Positions 27,846 through 33,800 of a stretch of 64,000 nt of DNA are shown here, piece by piece. The position numbers and the translations under genes were made by a program. The notes under the pieces are model-generated. The model did not search any database. It was not told where the DNA came from and was given only the letters and a program-made list of their open reading frames with translations. Source of the DNA: Schistosoma mansoni (taxonomy: Eukaryota > Platyhelminthes > Trematoda > Strigeidida > Schistosomatidae); assembly GCF_000237925.1 (NCBI RefSeq), contig NC_031500.1, positions 19,183,753 to 19,247,752 on the forward strand, read 5' to 3'. Every line of letters begins with the position of its first letter. Position 1 is the stretch's first letter.

Positions 27846-30800
27846 CAACGGCAGTATGCCTACAATTGAAGAGTGTATGAACTCAAAACAACTATCAGCC
27901 AATATCAATGTCACAATCTTCAATATCAACGTCAAGATCGTTCTGCTGTAAAGAGCTGAAATTCGGGGAACTACTACAACCATCATCAAAATTGTAAAAG
28001 TATCTGTAAACGGCTCTCCGTTGGTCAGATACAATCAGCAACTGCCTATTGTGGGAGAGAATAGACCACCTTCGAGATCAGGAGGAAACTAGGAAAAAAC
28101 GTTGGAAGTGAATAGGATAGGAAATCATCAAACTGAATCAGGAGGCAATCGTTTATTTGGAATCCTGAAGGTAAACGGAAAAGAGGAAGACCAAAAAACA
28201 CACTGTGTCGAGGATTGAAAGCAGACATGAAAATGATGAACAGCAACTGGAAACAAGTGGGAAGGATTGTCGAGGAGAATGCTGGTGTTCGCCCTATTCT
28301 CCTCCATGAGGGGTAACTGACATATGTAAGTAAGTAGCTCAACGATTGTTATTTAGGAAAAATAAAAACTACAAATAAAAACTCTCATTCATTTCATATT
28401 CGTTGAAAGCTCTATTTTTAAATACTATTAACTTTATTCAATTCAGTTAACCAATAAACTGTGTATTTATGTTTGAAGTGATTACGAGTTCACTTAGTCT
28501 GCGAACGAAACAAAGACTTGTGATCAAAGACCAATAAGTTAGCTGTTCTGACTCGTCGCAGCTCCGCTAATGAGAGTGAGAAGTTCAAAGTCGAAGTAGG
28601 AAAAATATACTCCATAAGCAGCACGAAGCACAAACAATCACAATAAGTACAGATCAAATGTATATATAGAGCATAAAATTGTCCTTAGAATGCATTATAA
28701 GATAGCATTCTAAAAGTTACAATGGACCAATAACGTTTAAAACTGCTTTTAGCGCGAAAACAAAGAGATTCAAAATCTCAAAATAAATTTACAAAAATGT
28801 TTTGTTTTTATCAGAAGGGAGTTTTGTGGATACTTTAGTAATTTTATAGTTGATTCATGAATCAATTGAAGCTACACAACCATGGAAAACCTGAAAGCAT
28901 TGGACGACCATTTCGTCCCATTGTGAGACTCCTCAGAAATGTGCATCCACAGACCATCCTCATGAGATTTGAACCGACGACCTATTGGTTTCACACGCGA
29001 GCGCTGAACCTCTAGACCATTGAGTCAGTCAACATCCAACAGTGGTAATGTCTAACTTCAACCAATCCACTGCTGAGGAGTCTCACAATAGGACCAAACA
29101 GCTGTCCATTGCTTCCATGTTTTTCCATAGTGGTCTATATTCAATTGAGTCATGATTTCAACTATAAAAACCTTTTTTTTTTACTAAATTAACATTCAGT
29201 AGAAAAAATGTTTGTTTTTTTCGGTTTTTCTTTTTTGTTTCTTTTTCTTTTTTTTTATAGAAAATCTACATTCAAGGTCAACATTGATTATTATTATGAT
29301 AAGCAAACTATTCACTTTTAATTAGACAATAATAAAAATAAAAAAGGTAATAATAATAAAAATGAGATGAAGTTAATTAATGTTAATCTAATGAATAAAC
29401 TGATATATTTAATGATAAGCAAGGAATGGGATAGTGGCTAGCAATGGAATCCAGGATATGCGTTTCGTCCTATTTTGGGACTCGTCAGCTGGATGTACTC
29501 ATTACACAAGCAAGTGACTATCAGGACTCAGTAGGTAAGTGGATAACGTGATTGATGTTTGAAGCGAAAGGTACTAAGTTCGAGTCCTAGAGTGATCATC
29601 GACTGTGAGATACAGGTACATCCAGCTGACGAGTCTCAAATAGGATGAAACGCGCGTCAAACTGCATTCCACTGCTAGCCACTATCCATCTTTTGCTTAT
29701 AATGCTTGTGAATTTAGGCTATGTCAAGGCAATATGCACATATGCCAATAAGAGACTGACCAGTTGCAGTCCTAACACATCGATGGGAAGGTTCAAACAA
29801 ACAATAGTAAGTGATATATTTAATATTGTAAAAAGTTACAAGTAACTTTGTAAATATTTTTTTGTATTTTTACTTAGCAACTAATTTTTTTGGAAGGCAT
29901 AACAAACTTGTTTAATATTTCCATTTTATATAGTTTAAAGAGTGAATGATTAGTGAATGTAAATATCTAAGAAGTAGCTATAAAGTTCTTATCTTGGATG
30001 CCAACCGGATCAGTTGTCTATCGGTTAATTGCTCTGGCGCGAGACTGGTAAGTCCCGGGTTCGAATCCCGCGGGGCGGGATCATGGATGCGCATTACTGA
30101 AGAGTCCCACAATAGGATGAAATGGTTGTCCAGTGCTCCGAGGTTTTCCATGGTGGTCTAGCTTCAATTGACTCATGATCTTAACTATATAAAATTTTAT
30201 CTTAGATATTCAATGTATTAGATTAATAGTTTATAATTCTATATACAAAATAATTGATGCAAAGTTAAAAAGTATTATCATAATTGAAAGCATGAGTCGA
30301 TTGAAGTTAGACCACCAAAGGAAAACCGTCCAGTGCTTCCAGGTTTTCCTTGGTGGTTTTGCGTCAATTGACTCATACTTTCAATTATGAAAACACTGAA
30401 ATCTCCACACAAACCACAAAGTGTTAGATTGTTATAAAATTCAAATTCCAGTTAAATATCAAGATGATTACCATGTATTGATATTGAGATATGGTGACAA
30501 TGAAAAAATTCATCAACCATCAGTGTTTATAGGATGAGATTATAGTTTATGAATGATCTTTGAAATACTATTAAAATGTCATAGAGTATTATTTATTTAA
30601 TTATTGAAACATCTAAATATTGGTACAAAGGGGTACCAGATAGATATGCGCCACACAAATCTCATTTGATTTGTGTGAGGGCTGTGATACTGCCTAGGTG
30701 CCTAANNNNNNNNNNNNNNNNNNNNNNNNNNNNNNNNNNNNNNNNNNNNNNNNNNNNNNNNNNNNNNNNNNNNNNNNNNNNNNNNNNNNNNNNNNNNNNN

Positions 30801-33800
30801 NNNNNNNNNNNNNNNNNNNNNNNNNNNNNNNNNNNNNNNNNNNNNNNNNNNNNNNNNNNNNNNNNNNNNNNNNNNNNNNNNNNNNNNNNNNNNNNNNNNN
30901 NNNNNGCACTCGTCAGCAAGGGATCGAATCCGCCAGGGAGCATCAGTTCCCTCAAAGATTACAGGTACACCTTGCTGACTAGTGCCAAGTAGCATGAAAC
31001 CCGGGTCCAGGGTTTCCTGTTGACCACCTCCAACCACCACCTTACTTCTCTCTTTTCTTTTTTCTTTTTCTTTTTTTTGGGGGGGGAATAGACAGAATAT
31101 TGAAATCATCATTCTTGAACTTAGAATGTTTCTTTTTTTAATGATTTAAAATATTGATTTACGAAATGCAAATACCTTTGTTTGATTAAATTAATTGCCA
31201 TTTCTTATATAAACCATACAAATATAAATATCATTGATTCAGTCAGTTACAACGTAGAACTTTGTACGTACGTACGTATATCAGTTCGAGTTGCCATACG
31301 ACATTAGCACAGAGATGCAATTGTCGATTCAAATCCCATAGTGGTATATCATTAAGACCTTTACAAAACACATATACTTCTCTGTATAGTTGGTTTGTTT
31401 TTTTCAGTATAAGGTTATGTATAGAAATTGTTAAGTTTCTTTGATCCAGATCATGAATTGGCCAATGAATGTTATGAATTTCATATTTAGATGAAATAAG
31501 AAGATCTAAGTAAACAATACTCCTATGTCCCGATAACAATGGTGAATGGTAACTTTGGGATCTATTTATGGACCAATATTATGCGTATATTTGTTTATCG
31601 TATAATCGCTCAATAACTAAACTATTCATATTCATGTTCCTTTTATCATGAGCTTTATTTTGACCCATAGACTATTACTGTACGATTTACCATACTTGAG
31701 TTATCCCTAGTCTATTAATTACTGTTCCCACTATTCACAGCCACATTTGGCTGAATCTTGTACAAATATTGTTTCTTATTTTATGGTACGATGTGGCCTG
31801 TTTGATTGGTATATAACCTCAGTATGTTTGAAATGGTAATGATTCATACCGCAAAGGCTGAGATTGGTATTCTGGACTTAACTGGTTGAGCTAGGCAGAA
31901 AGCAGGACCGATACGTACTCTAGACTACTCGTACAGGTTTCGTGTGTTACTGTTCACATCGATAATTCGCTGCTCTCTGATTGGCGATCTTATCACGTCA
32001 TACGTTAACAAGGTATCCACTCAGCTACAGTTATAACAAATACGAAATGAACTAACATGTAATGATAGTTGAATGATTTCGCAGGGTTTTTTAATGATGA
32101 TCTAATATTGATCGGATCATGATCAGAGTTTCACTTGTTTTGAACGAATATTCTTTCATATTCATTGATTTACATAATATATTATAAATGATAATGTAAA
32201 TGTTGATATTGTAATATGATCAGTGAATTAGTAAATAGTACTTGATTGACACACCAGAACGTATTTGTATTGTCAGTTAATTCACTAGTTCAGAAGGGGT
32301 TTTGTGAAGATTTCGGTATTTTCATAGTTGAAATCATGAGTCAATTGAAGCTAGACCACCATGGAAAACGTGGAAGCACTGGATGACAATTGGTGAACGG
32401 TTGCTCAAATACCGTGTTTTGGTTGAATTTAGACATTAACACTGTTGGATGCCAACCGGCTCAATGGTCTATCGGTTAAGTGCTCCGGCGCAAGACTAGT
32501 AGGTCCTGGGTTCGAATCTCGCAAGTGCGGGATCGTGAATGCCCACTGCCGAGGAGTCCCATAATAGGACGAAACGGAAGTCCAGTGCTCCGAGGTTTTA
32601 CATGGTAGTCTAGCTTCAATTGACTAATGATTTCAACTATGAAAATTAATTAGTAATCAACGATTACTACAATAAAATGTAAAAGATAAAAACTGACGAA
32701 GATTTTACTGTTATAAGACATTTGATACACATTGAAATCATGTGGTAGCAAAGATGTTATGACTTTAAACCCGGGATATGACTTATACAATCTTAGCACT
32801 GTGCAAAACAATTGAAGTATCGATAGATATAAGCAGTCTAGCGTCCTTATTGGTCCTCTCTCTTATCTAGCCCTTCCAGTTGAGTCCAAAACACTAGTAA
32901 CAGCTTCCACAATGTGAATGCTTTATTTCATACATACTTAGTTTATATACTAACCAAACGGAACACATTATACCATAAAATAGAAAATGACATTTGTACA
33001 AGATCAAACCAAAAAGTGATTGTGAATATGGGACACTGTAATCAATAAACTGAACAATAAATCGTATAATAATAATCTATAGGTCAACATGAAGCTTAGA
33101 ATAAGATGAATACAGTAAATGTAAATTGTTACTCCAGGACTGGCCTGCGTCAACACCCGAACTAAGGATAGGGAGTGAAGTAGTCGAACGCGTCGACAAC
33201 TTCACTTATCTTGGAAGTCTGATCATCCCTAATGGGTTAGTGTCTGACGAAATCTCTGCACGGATTCAAAAAGCTCGTTTGGCTTTTGCCAACTCATGTC
33301 ACCTATGGCGAAGACGAGATATCCATCTATCAATTAACGGATGAGTATACTGTGCAGCAGTTCGTTCTGTTCTACTTTACGGCTGCAAAGCGTGGCCATT
33401 AAGAGTAGAAGATACTCGTAGGTTACTAGTATTTGACCACAGATGTCTTAGAAATATTGCTCGCATCTGCTGGGATAACCGGCTAAGTAATAGTGAGGTT
33501 AGACACAAGGTATTAGGGAATGATGGTAAATCAGTTGATGAGATGATGAATCTTCATCGACTGAGATGATTGGGCCACGTGTTACATATGCCTGAACACC
33601 GATTGCCACAACGCGCAATGTTGACTAGTGTAGGGGATGGTTGGAAGAGAGTTAGGGTCGGCCAAACCAAAACGTGGCATCAGTGCTTGAAGTCACTAAC
33701 TTCTAGTCTAAGCCATGTTGGTAGATACAGACTACCTGCAGATTACCTGGTTGGGGTCCGCGTGACTATCCTAACCAATGGTTGGAGACTGTGTGTGACA

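Noticed and set aside
30045-30075. Possible true tRNA genes at several tRNA-like blocks
   Set aside because: Only box A/box B-like parts and a T-arm are present; no cloverleaf with an anticodon arm, and all lie in repeats.
30662-31112. Several open frames crossing the N run
   Set aside because: They exist only because N has no stop codons.
31262-31275. ACGTACGTACGTA runs as a regulatory palindrome
   Set aside because: The same run occurs in every RTE-2 3' terminus here, so it is part of the LINE tail.
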